From CAZCTO01 sp964501725 (lineage in GTDB: Bacteria > Bacillota > Clostridia > Saccharofermentanales > Saccharofermentanaceae), in the NCBI GenBank assembly GCA_964501725.1, contig CAZCTO010000002.1:1-64000 (forward strand): 64,000 nucleotides of DNA, read 5' to 3'. Position 1 is the stretch's first letter. Each line of letters starts with the position of its first letter. Below, piece after piece: positions 45,901-53,545 of this stretch. Position numbers and translations under genes: made by a program. Below the pieces are notes generated by a model. The model was not told where the DNA came from, did not search any database, and saw nothing but the letters and a program-made list of their open reading frames with translations.

Positions 45901-46001
45901 GCTTTCGGAACCCGAAGATTCTCGAGCTGCTTGTGGATCATTTCCGAGACTTCTATATCCATCGGCGCATGCCTGTAACTGATAAACGCATCGTACTTCA
46001 T
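42933..46001 (-). CDS. TIR domain - transmembrane - beta-propeller protein
   Basis: This is a 1,022-residue protein. Residues 1-115 are a TIR domain: YDAFISYRH (box 1), VFRDQEELTVSSSL, ICSPRTPESEWVENEVSYFI with Trp87 and the candidate catalytic Glu91. A helical linker and one transmembrane helix (about 192-212) follow. Then comes an Ala/Leu-rich helical segment (about 225-300) and roughly 700 residues of WD40/PQQ-like beta-propeller repeats (LLNANDGRLMTSV, VYVFDTDSGALLVQKRL, IHIVDMSSGKTLSRI). The TIR end is predicted cytosolic and the propeller extracytoplasmic. The start MKYDAF (46001) is preferred because the TIR fold begins there; the RBS is weak. It may act in NAD-based signalling or immunity, but this is inference. 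Confidence 0.85.
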   Translation of the reverse strand: MKYDAFISYRHAPMDIEVSEMIHKQLENLRVPKAIRKSSGKRKIERVFRDQEELTVSSSLSDEILSALDSSEYLIVICSPRTPESEWVENEVSYFIKVHGRERILPVIIEGEPKDSFPKPLLYEDRREIDVNGESHVYEVLAEPFAADYRAPDTASRRKKIRKDIFRLAAPILGCRYDDLKQRHRDRQNRRIATAVTAFSILAVLFGVYNYFQNQKILENFRKQQITQSMYLADTSLRLLEEGDRTNAILVALEALPQDLSHPDRPVVPQAEYALSRALNAYAIGSDLVPDYTIEHRDVVTENVKCSEAGTFFAVLDSRGVLNLFDIKTGKSISDLTAATDESPTDRIYDYILLKNERVIAFSSNKMICINGLDGSFVWEVEYNSLSASYTAYSFLVAPCYAISGNESVIAIELSGSEDAYLLNANDGRLMTSVPVANLERSISMMALSRDGSQLAVVYSNLFSEDSVAVAQVFDIKTKTVVSSIDLPYSGVFFASYAPYDKLVIGSYDSSNWDEAYGLIDIQFSCHDADPKSVLWTSEVSVKRSMFDLFINKVCFIESADAGDHILLVVENRVFVFDLATGDKVSEMIAPSYITGSVMNPDAGLFIYTTDMGHVKWGNMYTGSEYKEYDMFIKTDISSMVGSAGYMMVIPYDAKSIMVYSYVEAPDLEISYEFSSSEYTDIQQVSPNGQYLLIGRNSGEATEVYVFDTDSGALLVQKRLPGFADCAVFDEDGIFYAMNDDSIQYYDLEKDTLEVVKSDEDAFIAFYSNTAQTHLVLVDYARLRVMSVETRSIIFDTALINEQFVAVSDDASFVILSGEEGLFAMETGDGSKIVFDERIDLMQGFKIQLAFSSTGDYVAIPGADQYIHIVDMSSGKTLSRISGVNSDVFSGCFIDNDATLVFQSNDFRIRAASVDTGRLVYTGADVMREITHWIYNSDHKIIAAVSDAKALFLNVDKEIYPMAEVPYFAAFSQDAEYVFIADRYMFGRIPYRELDDLYRLADEVLGDKTLSEENRIKYYIDS

Positions 46002-46165
46002 CTTGATGTCCGCCTGTCTTATGAATTGAATTGCTATGATGACCGGCGCGGTGTTTTTCGCAACGCACCGGGAGAGACACTTTTTGATATTATAACGAAA
46101 AACCGGTCGAATCACCATATCCGAATCGTGTACGGACGGTCGACAGGACAACGGATGAGTAAATG

Positions 46166-46229
46166 TTGACAAAATTTCCTTACGGGTGTATATAGAAAGT
46201 AGTTAGCACTCTATGGGCGAGAGTGCTAA
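46166..46229 (+). promoter_or_regulatory. Sigma-A promoter with CIRCE operator (HrcA site)
   Basis: TTGACA (46166-46171), 17 bp, then TATATA (46189-46194). The CIRCE dyad TTAGCACTC-N9-GAGTGCTAA at 46203-46229 is a perfect match to the classical HrcA operator and overlaps the transcription start. It controls the hsp20 gene 47 bp downstream. Confidence 0.95.
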
Positions 46230-46275
46230 CCGGAGTTAAAAAACTATACATTTTTTAGAAAAGGAGTTGTTGAAT

Positions 46276-46728
46276 ATGTCTGGAATGATCCCTTTTAATC
46301 GAAACAGAAAAACAGAACTTCAGAACGCCGGATACGATACACTGTATCGTAACATGCTTGATGACTTTTTTTCGGACGGCTTTCCTTTCCGGAGGAATCT
46401 GTTGAACGATACATTCAAACTGGACGTCCGGGAGGATGAGAAAGCATACACCGTTGCGGCTGAGCTGCCCGGTGTAAAGAAGGAAGAAATCAATCTGGCT
46501 ATTGAAGAAGGAAAATTAAGCATTCGGGTGTCCCGGGATGAGAATAGCGAGGACAAATCCGGAAATTATATACACAAGGAAAGACGTTACTGCTCCATGG
46601 AAAGGAATATCTATCTTGCCGACGCGGACGAATCCGCGGTGAAGGCGGAGCTTAAGGACGGCGTTCTTACGATTGAAGTCCCCCGCAGGGAGAAAAAGGA
46701 CAAGTCCGTCAGGATCGACGTCAAATAA
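46276..46728 (+). CDS. hsp20: Hsp20/alpha-crystallin small heat-shock protein
   Basis: This 150-residue ATP-independent holdase chaperone has the alpha-crystallin domain with FKLDVREDEKAYTVAAELPG, VKKEEINLAIEEGKLSI, RYCSMERNIYLADADES and the closing LKDGVLTIEVPRREKKD. It prevents aggregation of unfolded proteins. Its promoter carries CIRCE, so heat induction through HrcA is expected. ATG 46276 is chosen with AAGGAG 9 bases upstream; a TTG at 46267 is possible. HrcA itself is not in the window. Confidence 0.95.
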   Translation: MSGMIPFNRNRKTELQNAGYDTLYRNMLDDFFSDGFPFRRNLLNDTFKLDVREDEKAYTVAAELPGVKKEEINLAIEEGKLSIRVSRDENSEDKSGNYIHKERRYCSMERNIYLADADESAVKAELKDGVLTIEVPRREKKDKSVRIDVK

Positions 46729-46760
46729 TGGATCTATCGTCCGAACCGGTATCACAATCA

Positions 46761-46787
46761 CCGCACCTCGCCCAGGGTGCGGTTTTT
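46761..46787 (+). terminator. Intrinsic terminator after hsp20
   Basis: CCGCACC and GGTGCGG pair across an 8-base loop, followed by TTTTT. It lies 33 bp after the hsp20 stop. Confidence 0.88.
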
Positions 46788-46891
46788 CATGTATTGTCAG
46801 TATTTTTCCTCCCTAAACATTTACAGCAGCAGTTTGTAGCGCTACAGTTGATGTAGATAATACGGAGACATTTATCTGCGTGAGGATGTAT

Positions 46892-48421
46892 ATGCGAAGA
46901 TTTCGATCCCTCGTATGCCTGGTTGTCGCTTATTCCATCATTTTTTCAAGTATACTGTCAGGCTGTTCCGATAAACCCGACACGAGCGAAGAAATCACGG
47001 CGGTGGTGGAGTCGTTTTTTGAGGAGCTTCAATCCGGGTCATTTTCCCAAAACGGGTATACTTCTTCGTACGCGAAGGATACACCGTTTGCGAGTCTGGT
47101 TTTTGAAGATGAAGGTATTCGACCCTGCATGGATACTGCACTCGGGGAAATTGCGTATGAAGTGACAAAGGTTGAAGGGGATACGGAGAGCAGGACCGGC
47201 ACCTGTACGCTCCTGGTGACGCTTCCGGATCCGGAAGAGGAACTCGAAGGTATAGAAGAGGAATGGGTCACAGTAGAGCACTTAAGTCATGCGATTCTTT
47301 TGGCGGACTCCACAAAACGCGTCTCAAAAGTATCCTTATCGATGATATATGACGCGGAAGCAAAAGAATGGATGATCTCAGATTCGACTGAACTGGCTAA
47401 CGCAATAGGGACACCGTACACGGAGTTGAATTTGTATTCCGCAGCCGGGGATCCGCGGGTCGCTTTGGAAAACTTCTTGGATACGCTTACATTATGTAAA
47501 TATACGGAACTGGAGTCTTTTCTTAAAGATGAAAAGACATATGACCTTCTGTTCCCGGGGGATGTGGATATAAGCGAAAGGAAAGCGTTTTTCGAGCAGA
47601 TAAAGTATGAAATTGAAGAGATGACTTTTAATGACGGAGGTTATGAGATCAAGGTGCTCTTTGAGTATGTCGATTTGCAGGCCGTTTCGGATCGATTGGC
47701 ACAGAGTGCGGATTTAGTCTGTGAAATGTTCAAGTTTGTTCTGACCGGGCTGTTGTCTGAAACAGAAAGCCCTAATCTTGATCAATACAGAGCTCGAGAG
47801 TCAGATCTTTCCATAGCGGAGATAACGCACCCCAATGCACTAAGACTTCAGGAAAGGGTCATCATCCGTCTGGAGCCGTCGGAAGACGGGAAGCAGTGGC
47901 AGATTGCGGAACTGCCCGCTTTTATGACGAAAGTGGATTTCAAATCCGATCCGTCTGCGGATTGGGTGAATAAAGCAGCGGTGGGCATGGCATTGATCGA
48001 GCTTTTCGATGAGGGAATTATTTCACAGACCGTGCTGGACGAACAGTTTCAGAAATATGGAATCGAGGGAATCAAATACAGTTCCAGGCAAGTTGTCGGG
48101 AGCCTTATCAGCTATGAGTTTATCGATTTGAATACGCTTGAAAAGGTTGAATATTATCGTTCGGGTGAGACATATGAGCTGACATACAAACTTGAATTTG
48201 ATCGGGACTGGCCGGATCTCACATATAGCCTGGTCGTTATCGATGATGCAACCGGAGACGTAATGAATCGCTTTGAAGTGGCAACCGATACACCATTTCC
48301 TTCGATCTACGCAGGTAAGGTTGGAAACGGCGGCGAACTTTGGGCGCCCGGATCATACACACTGCTGTTCCTGCTGCCGGACTCAACGGTGCTTGTGTAC
48401 ATGAGTATCGAAGTGAAATAA
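46892..48421 (+). CDS. Large lipoprotein with NTF2-like region, unknown role
   Basis: This 509-residue exported lipoprotein has a signal peptide with lipobox SILSGC, then a helix TSEEITAVVESFFEELQSG and a cone-shaped NTF2/DUF5105-like strand block (KVEGDTESRTGTCTLLVTLP). A second similar repeat follows around residues 195-340, and a C-terminal beta-rich domain (TYELTYKLEFDRDWPDLTYS). It is not assigned to a named family. Three starts are possible (GTG 46880, ATG 46886, ATG 46892). The last is used because GAGGA sits 5 bases before it. It flanks the divergent-to-convergent zinc-ribbon cassette. Confidence 0.75.
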   Translation: MRRFRSLVCLVVAYSIIFSSILSGCSDKPDTSEEITAVVESFFEELQSGSFSQNGYTSSYAKDTPFASLVFEDEGIRPCMDTALGEIAYEVTKVEGDTESRTGTCTLLVTLPDPEEELEGIEEEWVTVEHLSHAILLADSTKRVSKVSLSMIYDAEAKEWMISDSTELANAIGTPYTELNLYSAAGDPRVALENFLDTLTLCKYTELESFLKDEKTYDLLFPGDVDISERKAFFEQIKYEIEEMTFNDGGYEIKVLFEYVDLQAVSDRLAQSADLVCEMFKFVLTGLLSETESPNLDQYRARESDLSIAEITHPNALRLQERVIIRLEPSEDGKQWQIAELPAFMTKVDFKSDPSADWVNKAAVGMALIELFDEGIISQTVLDEQFQKYGIEGIKYSSRQVVGSLISYEFIDLNTLEKVEYYRSGETYELTYKLEFDRDWPDLTYSLVVIDDATGDVMNRFEVATDTPFPSIYAGKVGNGGELWAPGSYTLLFLLPDSTVLVYMSIEVK

Positions 48422-48519
48422 TGGCAACTTTTTAGGAGCGTCAATTGCATCACGGAGGCGATCAAAGCAAAGGACTCATATTTCCATGCCCATGCCACGG
48501 AAATCCAGTATAAGAAACC

Positions 48520-48993
48520 CTATGAGGAATGGATTGCCCGGCCGCCGTTATCCTCGTTCAATTTCATGATAAGGAATTTGAAGAGATAACGGTTTTCCGG
48601 AAACTCCACGGTGCTTTCCAGTTCTGACAGTTCTTTTTGCGCCTCCGCCAACTTGGCATCTGCGCCCGCGTAACCGTTTTCCAGAGCGACGCGCCACTCC
48701 AGTACCTGCGTGTATGCGCGGTATGCATCAACTGCTTCCCGGTATTTATCGAATTCTTCCCCGGTGTACAGATCAGATGCATTCAGTTGATTGTAGAGTG
48801 CGGAAAAATCGCGATCGTAATAACGCTGGTCACATAAGCTGATGTGGTCTACCAAGTCTAACTTATTATCGTCCGACAACCCTCCCAGAGAGGCAAGTAG
48901 CAACACCGCGGCAATTATGATCAGCAGGATAGTGACAGTCACTTTAATGAAAAGACAAAGGATAAAGAGCTTCTTGATTCGGGGAGTATTCAT
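48520..48993 (-). CDS. Small membrane-anchored protein (third gene of zinc-ribbon cassette)
   Basis: This 157-residue protein has an N-terminal transmembrane helix (VTVTILLIIIAAVLLLASLGG) and an external helical domain with acidic, Tyr-rich segments (YYDRDFSALYNQLNASDLYT). It ends in a coiled-coil-like stretch (AKLAEAQKELSELESTVEF). It lacks the zinc ribbon of its two upstream partners. Its start overlaps the previous stop (ATGA). Function unknown. Confidence 0.7.
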   Translation of the reverse strand: MNTPRIKKLFILCLFIKVTVTILLIIIAAVLLLASLGGLSDDNKLDLVDHISLCDQRYYDRDFSALYNQLNASDLYTGEEFDKYREAVDAYRAYTQVLEWRVALENGYAGADAKLAEAQKELSELESTVEFPENRYLFKFLIMKLNEDNGGRAIHSS

Positions 48994-49727
48994 TTCGCAT
49001 GCCCTCCCTCAATAATCAGGGCCTCAAAGGCATCCTGATCCGAATCTTCCAGCTTTTCACCGGAAAGAAGTGAGAGCTCCTTTTCCGAGAACCCGAGCAT
49101 ATTGATCGCAAAATCCCGAACCTCTGTCTGGTATGCCTCCAAATTTTCCCGGTTTCTCTCAGTTATATCCAAATCCAAAGAAAAGGGAGGAGACAAAACA
49201 TTGTGCATGGAGCTGATCAGATAGTGTGCGTCATTATCGGACATTACAGTATCACGTGTCTCGAAAAACCGGAGACGATAAACTGAGAAATCTAAATAAT
49301 AGTCGTGGAGACGAGCCATGTGGAAATACTCGGGATAGTCAGATCCGTAAGAGTCATTCTTGCGTATAAATTCATTCATCTCTACGAAGCGCCCCTCTGT
49401 GTAGAGTTGTTCGAGTTTCGCGAGAGTTTTGTCATGGTTGATACCGGAAGAAATTTCCTTTACTTTTGACGATATTACGAAAAAACCGGAAATGCCGATG
49501 AACAGGCATATAAACAAGGAAATAATGCCAAGGAGAATCCGCCCGATCACCCGGTCGAAAACCAGGAGATCCACACTGGTGCCGTACTTTTGAAGGGTGT
49601 TTTCATATTTCGCCCTTTCTGCTCCGATTCGAAGCAGCCAAGCCTCGCCTTTGGGGTTTACGGTACCGCAGTAGGGGCAGTTTGGCACCGAGGACGAATA
49701 GTTTTGCCCGCAATTCTGGCAATTCAT
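48990..49727 (-). CDS. Zinc-ribbon plus transmembrane protein (second gene of cassette)
   Basis: This 245-residue protein has an N-terminal zinc ribbon (CQNCGQNY ... CPYCGTVN), a cytosolic helix, one transmembrane helix (GRILLGIISLFICLFIGISG) and a ~150-residue external helical domain (LEQLYTEGRFVEMNEFIRKN). It shares this layout with the gene upstream. GGAGGT precedes its ATG, which overlaps the stop of the upstream gene (ATGA), and its own stop overlaps the next start. No family recognised. Confidence 0.75.
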   Translation of the reverse strand: MNCQNCGQNYSSSVPNCPYCGTVNPKGEAWLLRIGAERAKYENTLQKYGTSVDLLVFDRVIGRILLGIISLFICLFIGISGFFVISSKVKEISSGINHDKTLAKLEQLYTEGRFVEMNEFIRKNDSYGSDYPEYFHMARLHDYYLDFSVYRLRFFETRDTVMSDNDAHYLISSMHNVLSPPFSLDLDITERNRENLEAYQTEVRDFAINMLGFSEKELSLLSGEKLEDSDQDAFEALIIEGGHAK

Positions 49728-50476
49728 GCGGTACCTCCGCTCAGCCTGGACGCGGATATCTCTCTGAGCTCTGAATAGTCCGGCGTCTCATCCTTCGAAA
49801 TATCAATTCCTTGCAGAATCTCCGCATCCGTCAGCAGGTAATATTTTTGAAGCAGCACCTTTGCCCGGGAAGAAATATCAGCAAGCAATTCCTCTTCTCC
49901 GTAAACATATCCCTTGTCTTTCATTTGCTCACATTTACTCAGCAAAGCAAATAAAGCTTTGAAATCGGAATCCAGCTCCTCGGCATCTTCGGGATAACGT
50001 GAAATATGATCTGATTTTTCTTTGCTGTGACCCTCATACCAATTGATTTGACTGTAAAGATATGACATCGTACTGTATTTACTATATGTAGCGCCTAAAT
50101 AATCAGAGTCGCTCCGAAGCATTATGTCTATTGCCTCGAAATCGCCCGCGACATAAAGCGCTTCGAGCTCGCGCAGGGCTTTTTGCTGTTTCCGGTACTC
50201 ATTTTGGGATTGAAGCGATCGGAGCTGATTCCCGCAATAGGCCGTTACTATGGCAAGAACAAATAAGATCAGGACCGCAGCGATCACCCGGTACATTATA
50301 TATGATGCCTGACGTGCGGCATTTTGGGGCTTCTCGGAAAAGTCGCGTGTTTTCTCCGAAATGCGCGCAATTTCGCGCTCCTGTTGGTGACCTGCCAGGA
50401 TCTCATTTTCCCAACCGCAGAAAGGGCAAATGATTACGGTATCGCCGATTATTCCGTCACAATTCTTGCATCTCAT
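49724..50476 (-). CDS. Zinc-ribbon plus transmembrane protein (first gene of cassette)
   Basis: This 250-residue protein opens with a zinc ribbon MRCKNCDGIIGDTVIICPFC. A basic/acidic juxtamembrane helix, one transmembrane helix (MYRVIAAVLILFVLAIVTAY) and an outer helical domain with LRELEALYVAGDFEAIDIML follow. That segment resembles LEQLYTEGRFVEMNEFI of the second gene, suggesting ancient duplication. ATG 50476 follows AAGGA; the longer open frame upstream lacks an RBS. A TATAAT on the minus strand (complement at 50553-50558) may be its promoter. Confidence 0.75.
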   Translation of the reverse strand: MRCKNCDGIIGDTVIICPFCGWENEILAGHQQEREIARISEKTRDFSEKPQNAARQASYIMYRVIAAVLILFVLAIVTAYCGNQLRSLQSQNEYRKQQKALRELEALYVAGDFEAIDIMLRSDSDYLGATYSKYSTMSYLYSQINWYEGHSKEKSDHISRYPEDAEELDSDFKALFALLSKCEQMKDKGYVYGEEELLADISSRAKVLLQKYYLLTDAEILQGIDISKDETPDYSELREISASRLSGGTA

Positions 50477-50781
50477 CGATTGTCCTTTGCTCTGATTGAT
50501 CCGCTTTGTCATTGAGTCAAACCGGAGATTAGACTTTTTGCATAACTGAATCATTATATCAATGTATACAGAAAATTAAAATAAATCGCAGGGTTTGTTA
50601 ATTGATAATATCATAGAATTATATCAAGGAGTGTAACATCACCAAGGCTGTGTTAACTAAGAAAGAATAAGCCTTAATTGCAAATTGCCGACGGAGTAGC
50701 AAAAACCATTCAACCAAGACGTTTTAAGTGAGATTGCGGGTTTTTGTTAGCAAACGTGAATAGTATTGCGGAGGCATGCTT
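50477..50781. other. AT-rich divergent intergenic region
   Basis: This 305-bp region separates the zinc-ribbon cassette from the second lipoprotein gene. It holds a minus-strand TATAAT (50553-50558) and a plus-strand AT-rich stretch around 50600-50625 (TTGTTA ... ATTATA) that could be a promoter. An isolated AAGGAG near 50624 has no ATG behind it. No gene, hairpin or known operator was recognised. Confidence 0.5.
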
Positions 50782-52209
50782 ATGAAAAATCGAAAAAGAA
50801 ATCGAATCCTGGTTATATTTTTGGCTGTTATGATGGTAGTTACCTCAAGCTGTGTAAGTATTCGTGACAAAGAAAGCCCTGAAGATCAAAGCGACGATTT
50901 TACAAAGTATAAATCATTATCCAAAGCATTTTCTGAAGATGGAAATGCGACCGTTACACTTTCGGATGACGAAACGTTTGATCTGACCGGCGTTAGTATC
51001 GTTGGAAGGAAAGAGATAATCCTCAACGATTCCTCACTAGAACTAAAAGGGGAGCTTTCTGTATCCGAAGAAGGCGTTATAGACATTAAGCCGGGCAAAG
51101 GATATAAGGATGGCGTAATCGACTTAAGTGATCTTCGCTTCGACGTTTCCCAAGTCCCGCAGTCTCTGCGGCAAGAGTTGTCTTTTATCGAAATCAGACC
51201 CGGGGTGGAAATTGAAGAACCGGAAATGAGTGATGGTTTCAGATTGATGGAGTTTTCCGATACGCTGACGGCCATCATATATTTTCCTGTTGAACTGACT
51301 CCGGAAGCAACGGATCCAAGCGCAGAAGATGGCGGGCAGAGTAACCCGACGGAAGAAGTTCCGCAACCGACGACGGGTATAAAGCTTGTCCAATACGACG
51401 GCGGAGACTTTTCGTTGATGTTACCGGAAGGCTGGCAGATCCAGACAATGGGGCAATACACTACCTTCGGTTTCCGCGCGTGGGATCCGCAAAACCCCGA
51501 CTATGAGATTTTCTATTACGGCAATTTGGGGCCGCTGAACAAGAGCGAAAACGCAAAGAGCGCCTGGGGGCTTTATTTAGGTAACATGGGTTATCCTGAC
51601 GCTGAGCTTTACTATGATGCACCGGCCGTATCCATGGATAACGCAAACAGCATTTTCTATAAATTCGACGCCCTTCAGGCGATGTCGGACAAATATAGTG
51701 CCGGCTTTAGTTTCCCCGCGTTAAATAACCTTTTGCCCCAGGAGAGCATTCAGATCGAAACTGCCTTTTCGGAGATCACTACAAGTGAATCGATGATGTT
51801 TGCCGGAGTAAGCGGTTCAAATGGTGGTGCCTGCGGCGGCATGTTCATGGCATCACTGTGGAACACAGATGTATACTACATCGATGGAGTTGATATGATG
51901 CCTACCGCCGGATTACATGTCGCGGGTGTTATTGCTCCGGTGGAAGATTTCTTGAGCGTAGAGCAAACGCTGACCCAGTCGGTGTTCAGCCTCCAATTCA
52001 CCGAAGAGTATATTCAAAACGGGATAGAATACAGCAGAACAGTCGGACAAATGGCGATGGAGAGCAATGCGGCGCGACAAGCGATATATGACAAAGCAAA
52101 CAAAGCATGGAGCGTGCAATTCCGCGGCAGCGGCGGATCTACTATAGACAATGATAAACTAAACGATCTGAACGATATGCTGGACACAATAAAGGATGCT
52201 CTCGGATAG
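50782..52209 (+). CDS. Large lipoprotein of unknown function
   Basis: This 475-residue exported lipoprotein has a signal peptide with lipobox VTSSC (Cys about 25). A strand-rich region with internal echo (DLTGVSIVGRKEIILNDSSL, LELKGELSVSEEGVIDIKPG) is followed by a Pro/Thr linker (about 170-200) and a C-terminal domain starting GIKLVQYDGGDFSLMLPEGW with many Met, Ala and Gly residues. The C-domain resembles PsbP/Mog1-like ligand-binding folds by its LPEGW motif, only weakly. ATG 50782 is used because GGAGG is 7 bases ahead; ATG 50776 is too near. A terminator follows. Confidence 0.7.
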   Translation: MKNRKRNRILVIFLAVMMVVTSSCVSIRDKESPEDQSDDFTKYKSLSKAFSEDGNATVTLSDDETFDLTGVSIVGRKEIILNDSSLELKGELSVSEEGVIDIKPGKGYKDGVIDLSDLRFDVSQVPQSLRQELSFIEIRPGVEIEEPEMSDGFRLMEFSDTLTAIIYFPVELTPEATDPSAEDGGQSNPTEEVPQPTTGIKLVQYDGGDFSLMLPEGWQIQTMGQYTTFGFRAWDPQNPDYEIFYYGNLGPLNKSENAKSAWGLYLGNMGYPDAELYYDAPAVSMDNANSIFYKFDALQAMSDKYSAGFSFPALNNLLPQESIQIETAFSEITTSESMMFAGVSGSNGGACGGMFMASLWNTDVYYIDGVDMMPTAGLHVAGVIAPVEDFLSVEQTLTQSVFSLQFTEEYIQNGIEYSRTVGQMAMESNAARQAIYDKANKAWSVQFRGSGGSTIDNDKLNDLNDMLDTIKDALG

Positions 52210-52235
52210 AAAAACAGAAATCAGTTGAATGGCAG

Positions 52236-52280
52236 AAATGTGGTGTGACTTACTTGAGAAGTAAGTCGCATCACATTTTT
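52236..52280 (+). terminator. Long intrinsic terminator after the lipoprotein gene
   Basis: AATGTGGTGTGACTTAC pairs with GTAAGTCGCATCACATT (17 bp, two mismatches) over a 7-base loop, followed by a T-run. It lies 27 bp after the stop. Confidence 0.85.
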
Positions 52281-52306
52281 ATGCTCGAATGAATCCCGAA
52301 AGAATC

Positions 52307-52507
52307 CTATCGGCAGGATTCGCCGATTCCCTTTTCCATTGAAAACAACCGATAGGATTTCCCGGTCGTTTCCCGTTCGGAAGTCCTGATGACCGAAAAA
52401 CCCTTACAAAGCCGGAACCTGTATCCGTTTTCATTATCCTCATAACAGGCCAGTTCAATTCTGTCAAAACCGTTTTGCGCTGCCAAAACGCAGTATGTCT
52501 TTATCAT
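52307..52507 (-). pseudogene. C-terminal fragment of a GNAT acetyltransferase
   Basis: A 66-residue minus-strand frame reads AAQNGFDRIELACYEDNENG, then YRFRLCKGFSVIRTSERET, then SYRLFSMEKGIG. This is the C-terminal third of a GNAT protein (…IELACYEDNENGYRLYxKxGF…), without the acetyl-CoA loop. There is no RBS before its ATG. The 409-bp gap 52210-52618 otherwise holds only the terminator and the next promoter. Confidence 0.6.
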
Positions 52508-52618
52508 ATTTTCACCGTAAATTACTTGTTCAGCGTACTATAAGATGATGAAAGAGTTGAATATCTTATGAGCAAACACTATTGTAAAAGAAAAAGCGAT
52601 CGTATAGAGGAAAAAAGA

Positions 52619-53497
52619 ATGGCTAATCTAAAAATAGCCCTGCTTCAAATCATGCCGCCGGGAACCCTTGAAGAGCGTCGGCAAAAGGGAATCGCAGTCT
52701 GCCGCGAAGCCAAGGAACTCGGTGCCGATATTGCTCTCTTTCCTGAGATGTGGAGCACCGGGTATGTAGTCTCCGAAGATATGTCCGCGCTTTTCGAAAG
52801 TGCCGTCACGGTGGATGAGCCATTTGTCCGTTCCTTTGCCAACCTTGCAGGGGAACTGGATATGGCGATCGGCATTACATTTCTCGAGAGACATGAGCCG
52901 CTCCCGAAAAACACTCTCTGTCTGTTTGATCGCTTCGGCAAACATATCCTTACTTATTCAAAAGTGCACACATGCGACTTCGGCGATGAAAGAAGATTAA
53001 CGGCCGGAGACGATTTCTATGTAGCCGATCTGGACACCGCCGCCGGCATCGTGAAAATCGGCGCGATGATTTGCTACGACCGGGAGTTTCCGGAAAGCGC
53101 CCGTATTCTGATGCTGAAAGGCGCGGAGATTATCCTTGTTCCCAACGCCTGCCCCATGGAGATCAATCGTCTGTCGCAGCTTCGCGCCAGAGCTTATAAA
53201 AACATGGTGGGCATCGCAACCGTAAATTATCCATCGGAAAAGCCGGACTGTAACGGTCATTCGTCCGCATTTGACGGTATTGCCTACAAGCCCTCGGAAA
53301 CGGGTTCCAGAGATACCTTAATCATCGAAGCCGGCGAAGAAGAGGGAATCTATATCGCTGAATTCCTGCTTGACGAAATAAGAGACTATAGAAGCCGTGA
53401 AGTTCACGGTAACGCATACAGACATCCTAAAAAATACAGTTTGCTCGTTGATGAACGCATCGAAGAGCCGTTTATTCGCAAAGATCGAAGAGACTGA
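52619..53497 (+). CDS. Carbon-nitrogen hydrolase (nitrilase superfamily)
   Basis: This 292-residue cytosolic amidase has the catalytic triad in place: Glu in DIALFPEMWSTGY, Lys in TYSKVHTCDFGDE and Cys in MICYDREFPESARIL. VPNACPMEINRLSQLRARAY is the conserved post-Cys block. Likely substrates are omega-amides or N-carbamoyl compounds. ATG 52619 follows AGAGG; an upstream in-frame ATG at 52568 is without RBS. The SDR gene follows 48 bp later. Confidence 0.9.
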   Translation: MANLKIALLQIMPPGTLEERRQKGIAVCREAKELGADIALFPEMWSTGYVVSEDMSALFESAVTVDEPFVRSFANLAGELDMAIGITFLERHEPLPKNTLCLFDRFGKHILTYSKVHTCDFGDERRLTAGDDFYVADLDTAAGIVKIGAMICYDREFPESARILMLKGAEIILVPNACPMEINRLSQLRARAYKNMVGIATVNYPSEKPDCNGHSSAFDGIAYKPSETGSRDTLIIEAGEEEGIYIAEFLLDEIRDYRSREVHGNAYRHPKKYSLLVDERIEEPFIRKDRRD

Positions 53498-53545
53498 TCG
53501 AGATATCCGGAAGTATAATAAGTACAAAAAAGGAGATCATGTTTT

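Noticed and set aside
48430..48590. Possible coding fragment on the plus strand (ITEAIKAKDSYFHAHATEIQ)
   Set aside because: No start or RBS, it overlaps the end of the zinc-ribbon cassette, and I could not match it to a family with confidence; it may be a transposase or other remnant.
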